Source of the DNA: Methylocapsa sp.
GTDB taxonomy: Bacteria; Pseudomonadota; Alphaproteobacteria; Rhizobiales; Beijerinckiaceae
NCBI GenBank assembly: GCA_003162995.1
Contig: PLUZ01000363.1
Location: forward strand, 1,835-20,985
Length of the DNA: 19,151 nucleotides
Direction of reading: 5' to 3'
The notes below the pieces were generated by a model, which was given only the letters and a program-made list of their open reading frames with translations, had not been told where the DNA came from and did not search any database. This document shows positions 8,220 through 15,871 of this stretch, piece by piece. A program made the position numbers and the translations under genes. The first letter of the stretch is position 1, and each line of letters opens with the position of its first letter.

Positions 8220-9036
8220 ACGTATAGGCGACAAGGGCGCCGGCCGAGAAATCGTTCAGCGAGCCAATCCGGTTTGGAATCGGGCTTCCTCCCGCGCTGC
8301 TGACGTAGCGATTGAGGCCACCGAATAGAGTCGCGCTCCACGCTGGCGTGAACTGATATTTGACGGAGCCAAAGCCTCCCACCGCGGCTAGACCGCCCGT
8401 GGCTTGATAGGGGTAGACATGGCCGTTCAGGAACGCTTCCGCCGGTGAAACCGAAAAATAGGCGCTCATGAACTGATCATCGCCGAATTGGAAGCGAGGG
8501 CCGGCCGCAAACGTAAAGGCGTCATACCGCTGGACGATATCGAGTTCGACGTTACCGTCGAAGCCCTGGGCACCGCTGATCCCATTGCGCGCCTCCAAGC
8601 GGGCGCGGAAGAAATCGGTCGGCCAGAGTTCCAGAAAGCCGCCAAGTTCGGCCGTGAAGCCGACATTATGCAGGCCGTAGAAACTATCGTTGTTGCCGAG
8701 GGTTCCAAAGCCGCCGCTGAGGGTGCGCTGCGAGATGAAGCGCGCGACCGGACCCGCCTTGATCCAAGGGAGGTTCAAAAGCGCGATGCCCAACCCATCA
8801 TCGGGAGAAACGAATGGTTCTGGCTCACCGGGACGGCGGTAGGAAATATAGCCGGTCGGCCAAATCGATACGCTTTTCGCTCCAGGGAAGGACGTGAAAA
8901 CCTCGGGTCCGGCCGCCAGGGTCAGCGTCCAGCCTTCGACCGGGGCTGGGGGGGCCGGCGCCAGATCCGCCGCATTGGCGGAAGAGGCGGCGATTGCAAT
9001 GAAGCCCGCGAGGGAAAAGCGTTGCGCAATAGACAT
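8200..9036 (-). CDS. MipA/OmpV-family outer-membrane protein
   Basis: A 278-residue protein with a clear signal peptide (cleavage probably after SSANA, residue 22) and a beta-barrel pattern of alternating aromatic and small residues. It ends in YTFNWNWF, the terminal aromatic signature of outer-membrane barrels. The APxAPVEGWTLTLAAGPEVFTSFPG start of the mature protein and the overall layout match MipA/OmpV proteins, whose roles range from murein-synthesis scaffolding to porin-like functions. Which applies here cannot be told. It sits between the NifU-like gene and yidD, on the opposite strand to both. Confidence 0.8.
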   Translation of the reverse strand: MSIAQRFSLAGFIAIAASSANAADLAPAPPAPVEGWTLTLAAGPEVFTSFPGAKSVSIWPTGYISYRRPGEPEPFVSPDDGLGIALLNLPWIKAGPVARFISQRTLSGGFGTLGNNDSFYGLHNVGFTAELGGFLELWPTDFFRARLEARNGISGAQGFDGNVELDIVQRYDAFTFAAGPRFQFGDDQFMSAYFSVSPAEAFLNGHVYPYQATGGLAAVGGFGSVKYQFTPAWSATLFGGLNRYVSSAGGSPIPNRIGSLNDFSAGALVAYTFNWNWF

Positions 9037-9133
9037 GGTGGCCGCCTGAATCTTGTGGCAATCGAAATCGCAAGCATTATGAGCTGTCGCATCCGGTCCC
9101 GCCAGTGTATATCTGCCACAGGTTCCGACAATT

Positions 9134-9466
9134 ATGATCCATATGATGTCAAGACATATGCAAGTTTTGTCTCATGGCGGCCGTTTCGCGGCGCATATTG
9201 TCATTCGCGCCTATCAGCTCACCCTGTCATCGATCATTGGGGCTCATTGCCGGCACTTGCCGACCTGCTCGGCCTATATGGACGAGGCGATCGCAAGGCA
9301 TGGGCTTTGGGCAGGCGGCGCGATGGGCGTTGCCCGGTTTCTCCGCTGCAACCCTTGGGGCACCTCTGGATTTGACCCGGTGCCAGATGCGTTGCCGAGC
9401 AATGCGCGTTGGTGGCTCCCTTGGACCTATAGCAACCATGGTCACGAAGGGTTGGGTGAGGGATAG
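9134..9466 (+). CDS. yidD: membrane protein insertion efficiency factor YidD
   Basis: Small inner-membrane-associated protein thought to help YidC-dependent insertion. The 110-residue product has the full signature: IRAYQLTLSSIIGAHCRHLPTCSAY, then ARHGLWAGG and RFLRCNPWGTSGFDPVP. Several ATGs (9134, 9143, 9146, 9158) are possible and none has a convincing ribosome-binding site, so the N-terminus is uncertain by up to eight residues. It ends 4 bp before the convergent rlmB stop. Confidence 0.93.
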   Translation: MIHMMSRHMQVLSHGGRFAAHIVIRAYQLTLSSIIGAHCRHLPTCSAYMDEAIARHGLWAGGAMGVARFLRCNPWGTSGFDPVPDALPSNARWWLPWTYSNHGHEGLGEG

Positions 9467-9470
9467 GTCT

Positions 9471-10376
9471 CTATCCTTCTGCGCCCTCGTGCAAGAGGGT
9501 CAGCGCGACAGCGCAGGCATTTGAAACATTGAGGCTCTTGATCGCGCCGGGCATGTCCAGGCGCACCAGAAAGTCGCAATTCTCCCGGCTGAGGCGGCGG
9601 AGCCCCTTGCCCTCGCCGCCGAGCACCAGTGCGATGGGCCGCCGCAATGGAACCGTCGTCATGCTCGCTTCTCCTTCCGAGTCGAGGCCGAGGCGCAGAT
9701 AGCCCATGTCGCCCAATTGTTCGAGCGCGCGGGCGAGATTAACCACCCTGACGATCGCGACATGTTCGAGGCCGCCGGACGCGGCTTTTGCCGTAACGCC
9801 CGCCATCTCCGGGGCGTGACGTTCCGTGATGACCAAGGCATCGACTCTGAAGGCAGCTGCCGTACGCAGGATCGCGCCAACATTGTGCGGATCGGTGATC
9901 TGATCGAGCACGAGCACGATGCCGCTTTGCGATACGATGTCGGAGAGATCGAGAGGTTCCAGCGGCTGGGCTTCGAGCATGATCCCTTGATGCACCGCGC
10001 TTACACCAAGACGGCGGGCGAGGTCGTCGGCCGTCACCCTATGGGGACAAAGGCCAGCATCGGCGATTTCGCCTTCGAGCCGCCGGGCGGCGGCTTCCGT
10101 GGCATAAAGATCAAGCACTTTTCGTCTTCTGCCGCGCAAAGCCTCGCGCACGGCGTGAAAGCCGTAAATAACGATAAGATTGTTTGCCGGACGCCGGAAT
10201 GCCGGCCCGGGGGCAAGGCTTGGCGCGCTTGGGCCTGGCCGCGCCGGATGCGGCTCCGGGCCAGTGCGCCAGCCTTTGGCCGGGGGGGTTGGCCTAGGAA
10301 AAGCGCCCGGTGTTTTTTTTGCTTTGCCGGATGCGCCGGTCCTCGCGCCAAAGTGTTTCGATTTGTCTTGGGTCAA
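9471..10376 (-). CDS. rlmB: 23S rRNA 2'-O-methyltransferase RlmB (SpoU family)
   Basis: SAM-dependent methyltransferase with the SPOUT knot; RlmB methylates G2251 of 23S rRNA. The 301-residue protein has an SpoU substrate-binding domain from IYGFHAVREAL (about 69-79) and the three SpoU motifs LDQITDPHNVGAILRTAAAF, LVLGGEGKGLRRL and IKSLNVSNACAVAL. Residues 1-65 form a Lys/Arg/Pro/Gly-rich extension, as in other alphaproteobacterial members. The only usable start in frame is TTG at 10376; the next upstream in-frame codons lead to a TGA with no ATG or GTG, and no good ribosome-binding site is seen. A related SpoU specificity cannot be excluded. Confidence 0.88.
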   Translation of the reverse strand: MTQDKSKHFGARTGASGKAKKTPGAFPRPTPPAKGWRTGPEPHPARPGPSAPSLAPGPAFRRPANNLIVIYGFHAVREALRGRRRKVLDLYATEAAARRLEGEIADAGLCPHRVTADDLARRLGVSAVHQGIMLEAQPLEPLDLSDIVSQSGIVLVLDQITDPHNVGAILRTAAAFRVDALVITERHAPEMAGVTAKAASGGLEHVAIVRVVNLARALEQLGDMGYLRLGLDSEGEASMTTVPLRRPIALVLGGEGKGLRRLSRENCDFLVRLDMPGAIKSLNVSNACAVALTLLHEGAEG

Positions 10377-10508
10377 ATTTATTTGTCCCGGAATTTTGCA
10401 AGATAGTCTTTCCTGTCACGGCGAACCGGAGCGCGCAACGTCCGATCACGATCGCTTCGCGTTCGATCGCTCTTGGTATCTATCGGAGGTTTTCGCGGGT
10501 GTTTTGAG

Positions 10509-10537
10509 TTGACAGCGGCAAGTCCGGTTCGCATAAG
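10509..10537 (+). promoter_or_regulatory. sigma-70-like promoter for tRNA-Tyr
   Basis: A perfect -35 box TTGACA (10509-10514) is followed after a 17-base spacer by CATAAG (10532-10537), a 4-of-6 match to the -10 consensus. It lies 27 bases before the mature 5' end of tRNA-Tyr. Confidence 0.65.
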
Positions 10538-10564
10538 CGCGTGCGCCCATGACTTTTGGGTGTT

Positions 10565-10649
10565 GGGGGAGTGTCCCGAGCGGCAAAGGGGGCGGACTGT
10601 AAATCCGCTGGCTATGCCTTCGTAGGTTCGAGTCCTACCTCCCCCACCA
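10565..10649 (+). tRNA. tRNA-Tyr (GTA anticodon)
   Basis: The acceptor stem GGGGGAG pairs with CTCCCCC (10639-10645), followed by discriminator A and an encoded CCA (10647-10649). The anticodon arm GCGGA-CTGTAAA-TCCGC gives anticodon GTA. The T arm GTAGG-TTCGAGT-CCTAC is perfect. The long variable arm (class II) is characteristic of bacterial tRNA-Tyr. It marks the change from the housekeeping genes to the accessory-looking half of the window. Confidence 0.97.
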
Positions 10650-10818
10650 TAAAAATCCCATAGGCTGTAAGCGCCCGAAGGCAATGGATATTGCCAAGCA
10701 CAGGGCCATATGGAATAGTGTTCGCGTTTTTCCACGAAAGTGGTGGGGAAACGGAATGGTTGTGCGGGATGAAATCCCGGGCAATGAAAATCATAATATT
10801 AATCAATGGTTTGACAAA

Positions 10819-11109
10819 ATGGCGAGAGCGCCGATGCTTTGCCTGAGAGTGTTTTCATTCGGGTTCACTCTGCTTGCCGCCTCCATCATTTTCGATGCTC
10901 GGCCGGCTATGGCGCAATACATCGGTGTTGGACCGTTCGGCGTTTATCTTGGGGGCGGCCATCGGTATCATGGAGGTGGCTATTATCATCGCCACTCCCA
11001 TCACCACGTTTATTATCATTCTCACCGTCATTCTTCTTATCGATACGGCCATCGCCATCATAGCGGCGGTCATGGCCATCATGGCGGTGGTTCGATGCCA
11101 GCCCTTTAG
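10819..11109 (+). CDS. small secreted His/Gly/Tyr-rich protein
   Basis: From the ATG at 10819 the product is 96 residues: a signal peptide (hydrophobic about 9-25, likely cleavage after ARPAMA, residue 32), then a 64-residue low-complexity mature part. That part has 16 histidines, many glycines and tyrosines, and no cysteine. Runs such as HRHSHHH (57-63) and GHGHHGGG (84-91) suggest metal binding in the periplasm, but no family is recognised. The frame is open from 10684, giving a longer N-terminus without a good ribosome-binding site. I prefer 10819 because it places the signal peptide at the N-terminus. Related Gly/His/Tyr-rich exported proteins are frequent in Rhizobiales. Confidence 0.6.
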   Translation: MARAPMLCLRVFSFGFTLLAASIIFDARPAMAQYIGVGPFGVYLGGGHRYHGGGYYHRHSHHHVYYHSHRHSSYRYGHRHHSGGHGHHGGGSMPAL

Positions 11110-11199
11110 ATATTGCCACACGCCTGCCCCTGTACGCTATGGAGCCGGTAGTGCCGGTTAGGTGAGGGCCTTGCGCATTGGCCGGGTTTCTTCCGGGCA

Positions 11200-13002
11200 T
11201 CAATTCTCCCGGCTATACCCAGCGGCCTTCGCCCTAGCGTAGAAGTCCTCGGCGTCGCGGGGGCTCATACCAGCTTCGTGACGCTTACACATTGTGCCAA
11301 GAGCCCACATGGCTTGGCCCGCTGCTTCTGTGTCGCCCGCCTCTAAAGTCTTCTCAAACCATGAGCGGGCAGCAGTCTTGTCTTTCTCACCGCCGACGCC
11401 GTCGTGATACATGAGACCGAGCTTCACCATGGCCCTTGGAAAACCCTTTCCGGCTGCCCGGGAAAAGAAACTTCTCGCCGCTGTAGGGTCTTTTGGAACG
11501 CGGCCGTAGCCATGGACGTAAAAATCACCCTGCCCATAGGCTCCAGCCGGATCTCCCGCGGCATCCAATTTCTTCGCTATATCGAAGGCCACTCCATAGT
11601 TCCCTTGTTGCTCGGCGGCCTCGAAATCCGCAAATGTCAACTTGGCTCCCTCTTGGGTATTGGATACCTCCGGTTGAAATGCGGGTTTTTTTTCGGCGGA
11701 CTGGCGAAGGTGCCCTTTGGTTGGATCGGCTTGGTCATGGGTGACACAACCCGGTTCGTTGGGATTCACAAAACTGCTGTCACAACTCGTATCTTGCGAT
11801 GATGGGTTTTCCGGAACGGAGGCGGTCCGGCCGCTGTTCGATGGCGGAATGACGGGGTTAGGGGGCGAAGCCTTGGTTTGGCTCACCTGTGGTTGGCCTT
11901 TTACGGACGCCGATGAGACGGGCATGGTATTTGCCGGCAACGGGCTGGATTCTTGGTGGAATAAAAACAGAAGCGCGCCGATGACCGCCACTGCGAATGC
12001 GCCAATCGAACCGCCTTGCACGGCCGGATGAAACCCCTTGAACTGGCGCGCGATTGCCGCCGCCCGGCTCCGTGCCAAGGCGAGCGCGACGGTATGCAAG
12101 GGCGCGCGCTTTTGCATGTCATGCACGGGTTCCGGCCCTTGGTCGAGGCGGGTATAACTCTGGATGATCGTGGTCGAATCGCCACGCAGCGCGGTGGCAC
12201 CGGTCGCGTCGCTGAAGGCGCGCATCGAAGGGAAACGTTGCTCGGGCCGCTTGGACAGTGCGACCATAACAGCGGATTCCAACCCCGGCTCGACGCCCGC
12301 GATGCGAGGAATGAGCGGTGGCGGCTGCAAATCGTGATGCGCCTTGGCCAGCTCGAAATCGGTCGTGCCCTTGAAGGGAGGCGCGCCGGCCAAAAGCTCG
12401 TAGAGCACGACGGCAAGCGAATAGATATCGCTACGCTCATCGCCCTCTAAACCGCGGTGTTGTTCCGGCGACATATAGAGTGGAGTTCCGATAGCGCTAC
12501 CCACGCGGGTCAGCCGAGCACTTCCCTGCACGCGCGCGATACCGAAATCCATAATCTTGACGCGGCCTGAATCGGCGACCATCAAATTCGATGGCTTGAT
12601 ATCGCGGTGAATCACGCCCTGTTCGTGGGCGTAGGACAAGCCGTCGGCCACTTGCGCGATAATGGCGAGGCTTTCTCTTATCCCGAGCGGGCCGTGCCGG
12701 TCATGAATCATGTGTTCGACCGTGCAGCCACGAACAAATTCCATGATCATGCAAACCTGATCATCTTCCTGCGGCAGCGCATAGAGCGTCGCGATATTGG
12801 GATGATTGAGACGTCCGAGACTTCTCGCCTCGACGAGGAAACGATCGACGTAATTTGGATCGCTCGCAAGCTCCGGGCGGAGGAATTTGATCGCCACCTC
12901 GCGGCCGAGCTTTGTGTCGATTCCCGCATAGACTTCGCCGGCGCCTCCCGTTGCGAGCTGCTCGACGATTTGATATTGGCCGATCATCCGATGGTGTTTC
13001 AT
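11200..13002 (-). CDS. membrane Ser/Thr protein kinase with C-terminal Sel1-like repeats
   Basis: A 600-residue Hanks-type kinase. The kinase domain (about 9-270) has a glycine loop ATGGAGEVY (17-25), K39, E58, HRDIKPSN (132-139), DFG (152-154) and the activation-segment GTPLYMSPE (172-180), so it is predicted active. The first glycine of the loop is Ala17. A juxtamembrane stretch precedes one transmembrane helix (333-349). The predicted periplasmic part has a Pro/Ser-rich linker with two cysteines (C407, C419), then Sel1/TPR-like repeats (about 455-595), which usually mediate protein contacts. The ATG overlaps the phosphatase stop as ATGA, and GGAGGAA (13008-13014) lies 5 bases upstream. It closes the operon with the FHA-protease and PP2C genes. 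Likely substrates include the FHA protein, by inference. Confidence 0.93.
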   Translation of the reverse strand: MKHHRMIGQYQIVEQLATGGAGEVYAGIDTKLGREVAIKFLRPELASDPNYVDRFLVEARSLGRLNHPNIATLYALPQEDDQVCMIMEFVRGCTVEHMIHDRHGPLGIRESLAIIAQVADGLSYAHEQGVIHRDIKPSNLMVADSGRVKIMDFGIARVQGSARLTRVGSAIGTPLYMSPEQHRGLEGDERSDIYSLAVVLYELLAGAPPFKGTTDFELAKAHHDLQPPPLIPRIAGVEPGLESAVMVALSKRPEQRFPSMRAFSDATGATALRGDSTTIIQSYTRLDQGPEPVHDMQKRAPLHTVALALARSRAAAIARQFKGFHPAVQGGSIGAFAVAVIGALLFLFHQESSPLPANTMPVSSASVKGQPQVSQTKASPPNPVIPPSNSGRTASVPENPSSQDTSCDSSFVNPNEPGCVTHDQADPTKGHLRQSAEKKPAFQPEVSNTQEGAKLTFADFEAAEQQGNYGVAFDIAKKLDAAGDPAGAYGQGDFYVHGYGRVPKDPTAARSFFSRAAGKGFPRAMVKLGLMYHDGVGGEKDKTAARSWFEKTLEAGDTEAAGQAMWALGTMCKRHEAGMSPRDAEDFYARAKAAGYSREN

Positions 13003-13901
13003 GACAGTTCCTCCGGCACGCCCTTGATACGCTGTGCGGCGGCCTCTGGCGCGGCTTCCGCTTCTTTCAAGTAGGCAATCTCAATCGGCCGCGTCGCCCC
13101 TTGCGGCTCGGCCGCCCGGCCGGCAAGCGCGCGCAAGACGAATATGCCCACCGACACATTGTCATATCCGCCGGCTGCGAGCGCCGCGTCGACAAGCTGT
13201 TGACATGCCTCTTGGGGCGCCGAGCGCGCGGCAGTTTCCGCTATCGCCGCATCGTCCACCATGTTCCAAAGTCCGTCCGTGCAAAGAATGAGAATGTCGC
13301 CTTCGATCAGGGGAATCCCATTCTCCTCGATGGCCGGTACAACATCCAAACCCGTGCCGAGTGCCTGCAAAATGACATTGCCGCCTCCGGCCGCCTTGGA
13401 CTCTTCCGCCGTCATCAAACCCTCACGGATCATTTGCGCATGCAGCGTCTGGTCGTCGGTCAATTGAGTCAAATGACCGTTCCGCAAAAGATAGGCTCGG
13501 CTATCCCCGACGTGACCAAGCCACAGCTGGCCATCACGAATAGCGAGCGCCGTGCATGTCGTGCCCATGCCCCTGCACTCCGGGTTGCTTTGCCCGTGTT
13601 CAAAAATGGCGCGATTGGCACTCTTAAACGCCATCATCAGAGAATCCGGAACTGGCTTTTGCAGCGAAAAATAAACCTGCCGCACGATCTCGACGGCAAG
13701 CGCGCTCGCAACCTCTCCTGCCGCATGTCCCCCCATTCCGTCGGCAACGAGGAACAGACAGCCCCGGCTTGCGGCGGGATCGTTCTTGGATGGAATGACG
13801 AAGGCGACAGAATCCTCATTCGACTTTCGGACACGGCCAACATCGGTCAGCATCGCGCCGGCGATTTCAACCCAACGGGAGTTCACGGAAGCGAGCGCCA
13901 T
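12999..13901 (-). CDS. PP2C-family Ser/Thr protein phosphatase
   Basis: A 300-residue soluble PPM/PP2C phosphatase, related to Stp1/PppA/PrpC, expected to reverse the adjacent kinase. The metal-binding motifs are complete: SNEDS (27-31), LFLVADGMGGHAAGEVAS (about 49-66), GTTCTAL, GHVGDSRAYLLR, CTDGLWNMVDD and GGYDNVSVGIF. A short C-terminal tail rich in Ala and Glu follows the domain (about 262-300). GAGGAAGG precedes the ATG. The gene starts 18 bp after the FHA-protease stop and overlaps the kinase start by 4 bp, so the phosphatase and kinase are probably translationally coupled. Confidence 0.95.
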   Translation of the reverse strand: MALASVNSRWVEIAGAMLTDVGRVRKSNEDSVAFVIPSKNDPAASRGCLFLVADGMGGHAAGEVASALAVEIVRQVYFSLQKPVPDSLMMAFKSANRAIFEHGQSNPECRGMGTTCTALAIRDGQLWLGHVGDSRAYLLRNGHLTQLTDDQTLHAQMIREGLMTAEESKAAGGGNVILQALGTGLDVVPAIEENGIPLIEGDILILCTDGLWNMVDDAAIAETAARSAPQEACQQLVDAALAAGGYDNVSVGIFVLRALAGRAAEPQGATRPIEIAYLKEAEAAPEAAAQRIKGVPEELS

Positions 13902-13919
13902 GGCTGGGCGCCTTCCTCG

Positions 13920-15812
13920 TTAAGGGTACTGAGCCGATAGGAGATCGCGGCCGTATTTGATCGGGATGGCTCCAGAGGTATTGGCGCCGCCGCTGCTGAT
14001 TCCATAGGTGAATATGCCGATGACTTTCCCCTCTTTATTAAAAACGGGGCCACCGCTATTGCCGGCGCCAGTGGAGTTGATGCTCATTTGGATGACTTCG
14101 CCGGAGCTGCCAACCACTGTCACTCCGTTCTCGGTCCTTTCACGGGGACTGAGCAGCGCGACAATTCCCTCGCTTACGAAAGGCACAGGCACGACATCCG
14201 TATTTTCCCGATACTGCCCGTTTTCGATTGTGGAACTAATGGCGACCATCTTTTCGGCCACGGAAGGATATCCAAGCGCCATCACGGTTTCGCCGACCCT
14301 CACTGTGTCGTCTGAGGCTATGCCCACTGTATTTAGCCGTTGCGGCGTGTCGACCTTGATGAGAGCCGCGTCGCTATCGTTGGAAGAGCGGACAAGGTTT
14401 GCGTTGGCACTCAGGCGGCTGTTCGCGAAGCGGACTTCGAGCACGTCGTTGCGCCCGAAAAACGTTCGATTGCCACCTTTTTTCGGGTCGGGAACGTTAC
14501 GCTCCGCGCCGATAGCTAACGCCAAATCCTTCATAAAGACGATCCCGCCGGTTGCCGGCACCCAAGCTTTTAGATCGCTGAATGCGTCATCCGATAAGTC
14601 GATCAACTGCGGCATTCTCAACTTCCGGCTCTTTGCACTAGGGCCGCCCGTGTACTCGTACAACCAGCCGCAAGAACGCGCCTTGTCAGGAGTGGCTGGA
14701 TCCTCTTGTCCAAAGGCGAGATTCCAATTTGCAGCCACATGTTTGTTGGTCAGCATGAATCCTTGTTCATTGACCGCGAAGCCTGTGCCACTCGCCCGCC
14801 CGCCGATCGGGATATTGGTCCGATTATCGTCTTCAAGTGTGAGCCAGCGAACGATGCCATATTTTTCCCCCAAATTCACATAGGCGGGGCATGTCCTATT
14901 CTCTCTCTTGCCGACGGGAACACTGATTGTTTGATGGAAGATCGGCCGGCCTGTGGTCTGGTCATAGAGACGCCATGCCCGGGTGATTTTGGCCGTCGTG
15001 TTGCCGAATTGCTTGACGATGTCCGCCGGCGTCAAGCCGCGCTCCGCCTGCCGTCTGCGCTCCGCATCCTCGGCTTTCTGCTCGACATCGGCTGTGCTTT
15101 GGTCGAGCTTCGACGCGAGGATCGCCTCTTCATTCTTCATCTCCTCCAAATCATGCTTGTGTTTCCAGTAGAAGGCGCCGCCCCCTAGTGCCGCGAATGC
15201 GACGAAACCAGCAAGTGCGGAAATCCAGACGCGGCTTGTCGAACGCCGCTCCTCGCCGAGCATGCGGATCACGGTTTCCCTGCCGATCCCCGGCTTCGGC
15301 GGGGGCTCGAATTTCTGCAGCGCCGGCTCGACGCTGATATTGCCCTTTGTGACCGCGTCTTGTGCCGCCGTGGATGCTGCCGTGATCCCGGTAGCTTTGA
15401 TGATGCGCGTCGAGGCTGGATCAGTGATATCGATGACCCGCGTGCGCGACACCATATTGGCTGGCCGGGGTTGCACGTCGAAAATGAACTTCAGCCCGTT
15501 CTTGCCCAGTCCGATCGTATCCTCGGGAAGAAGCTCCTTCTCCTCGGTGATTGGCTCGCCATTGAGAAAGGTCCCGTTGCTGCTGCCAAGATCGGCGAGA
15601 CGGAATGAGATTTGATCGCCGCGAATCACGCGGATCACGGCATGGCGGCGGCTAACAATATCGTCACGCGGGGAGTCAAAGGCTATGTTGGACGAAGGAT
15701 CGCGGCCGATGGTGATTTCCGTTAAGTTGACGAAAGGAATTTGTTCGATCTGATTGGCCTTCGAACCGGAAACATGACGAATGACGATTCGTTCGATCTC
15801 ATTTATACTCAT
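13920..15812 (-). CDS. FHA domain - transmembrane - trypsin-like serine protease fusion
   Basis: From the ATG at 15812 the product is 630 residues. Residues 8-112 form an FHA domain with the phosphothreonine-binding signature: GRDPSSN (36-42), SRRHA (54-58), LGSSNGTFLNG (75-85). A linker of about 80 residues leads to one transmembrane helix (195-216), a charged coiled-coil-like stretch (220-258), then a chymotrypsin/trypsin-fold protease (about 335-630). The likely triad is H358 in MLTNKHVA, D481 in SNDSDAALIKVD and S586 in GAGNSGGP. With the FHA domain in the cytosol, the protease would face the periplasm. The 15812 start is fixed by GGGAGGAG at 15822-15829; an ATG at 15845 has none. It is the first gene of the kinase/phosphatase operon and the presumed reader of phosphothreonine. 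The substrate is unknown. Confidence 0.93.
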   Translation of the reverse strand: MSINEIERIVIRHVSGSKANQIEQIPFVNLTEITIGRDPSSNIAFDSPRDDIVSRRHAVIRVIRGDQISFRLADLGSSNGTFLNGEPITEEKELLPEDTIGLGKNGLKFIFDVQPRPANMVSRTRVIDITDPASTRIIKATGITAASTAAQDAVTKGNISVEPALQKFEPPPKPGIGRETVIRMLGEERRSTSRVWISALAGFVAFAALGGGAFYWKHKHDLEEMKNEEAILASKLDQSTADVEQKAEDAERRRQAERGLTPADIVKQFGNTTAKITRAWRLYDQTTGRPIFHQTISVPVGKRENRTCPAYVNLGEKYGIVRWLTLEDDNRTNIPIGGRASGTGFAVNEQGFMLTNKHVAANWNLAFGQEDPATPDKARSCGWLYEYTGGPSAKSRKLRMPQLIDLSDDAFSDLKAWVPATGGIVFMKDLALAIGAERNVPDPKKGGNRTFFGRNDVLEVRFANSRLSANANLVRSSNDSDAALIKVDTPQRLNTVGIASDDTVRVGETVMALGYPSVAEKMVAISSTIENGQYRENTDVVPVPFVSEGIVALLSPRERTENGVTVVGSSGEVIQMSINSTGAGNSGGPVFNKEGKVIGIFTYGISSGGANTSGAIPIKYGRDLLSAQYP

Positions 15813-15821
15813 TGGCAACAA

Positions 15822-15829
15822 CTCCTCCC
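15822..15829 (-). promoter_or_regulatory. ribosome-binding site that sets the FHA-protease start
   Basis: Read on the minus strand, GGGAGGAG ends 9 bases before the ATG at 15812. The alternative ATG at 15845 is preceded only by AT-rich sequence. This makes the 630-residue form more likely than the 641-residue one. Confidence 0.75.
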
Positions 15830-15856
15830 GTTCAATTGAGACCATATATTGATTAT

Positions 15857-15871
15857 TTTATCATAGATAAA
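15857..15871. promoter_or_regulatory. candidate operator upstream of the FHA-protease/PP2C/kinase operon
   Basis: A perfect inverted repeat, TTTATC-ATA-GATAAA, lies in a markedly AT-rich stretch (15841-15900) about 45 bp before the operon start codon. Position and symmetry fit a repressor or activator site near a promoter. No -35/-10 pair is clear enough to call. Confidence 0.35.

Noticed and set aside
8488..9375. A 295-residue plus-strand frame across the MipA-like gene and yidD
   Set aside because: It crosses two genes with clear family signatures in other frames and has an Arg/Gly-rich, motif-free composition.
10900..11110. Simple-sequence DNA repeat in the CAT/CAC-rich stretch
   Set aside because: The pattern is explained by His/Gly/Tyr codons of an exported protein frame; no regular unit length, so not a CRISPR or tandem repeat array.
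13101..13940. A 279-residue plus-strand frame opposite the PP2C gene
   Set aside because: The minus strand encodes a complete PP2C domain; the antisense frame has no family features.
11200..15812. Type VI secretion cluster
   Set aside because: Kinase, phosphatase and FHA proteins occur in such clusters, but no tssB/C, hcp, vgrG, clpV or icmF-like gene is present.
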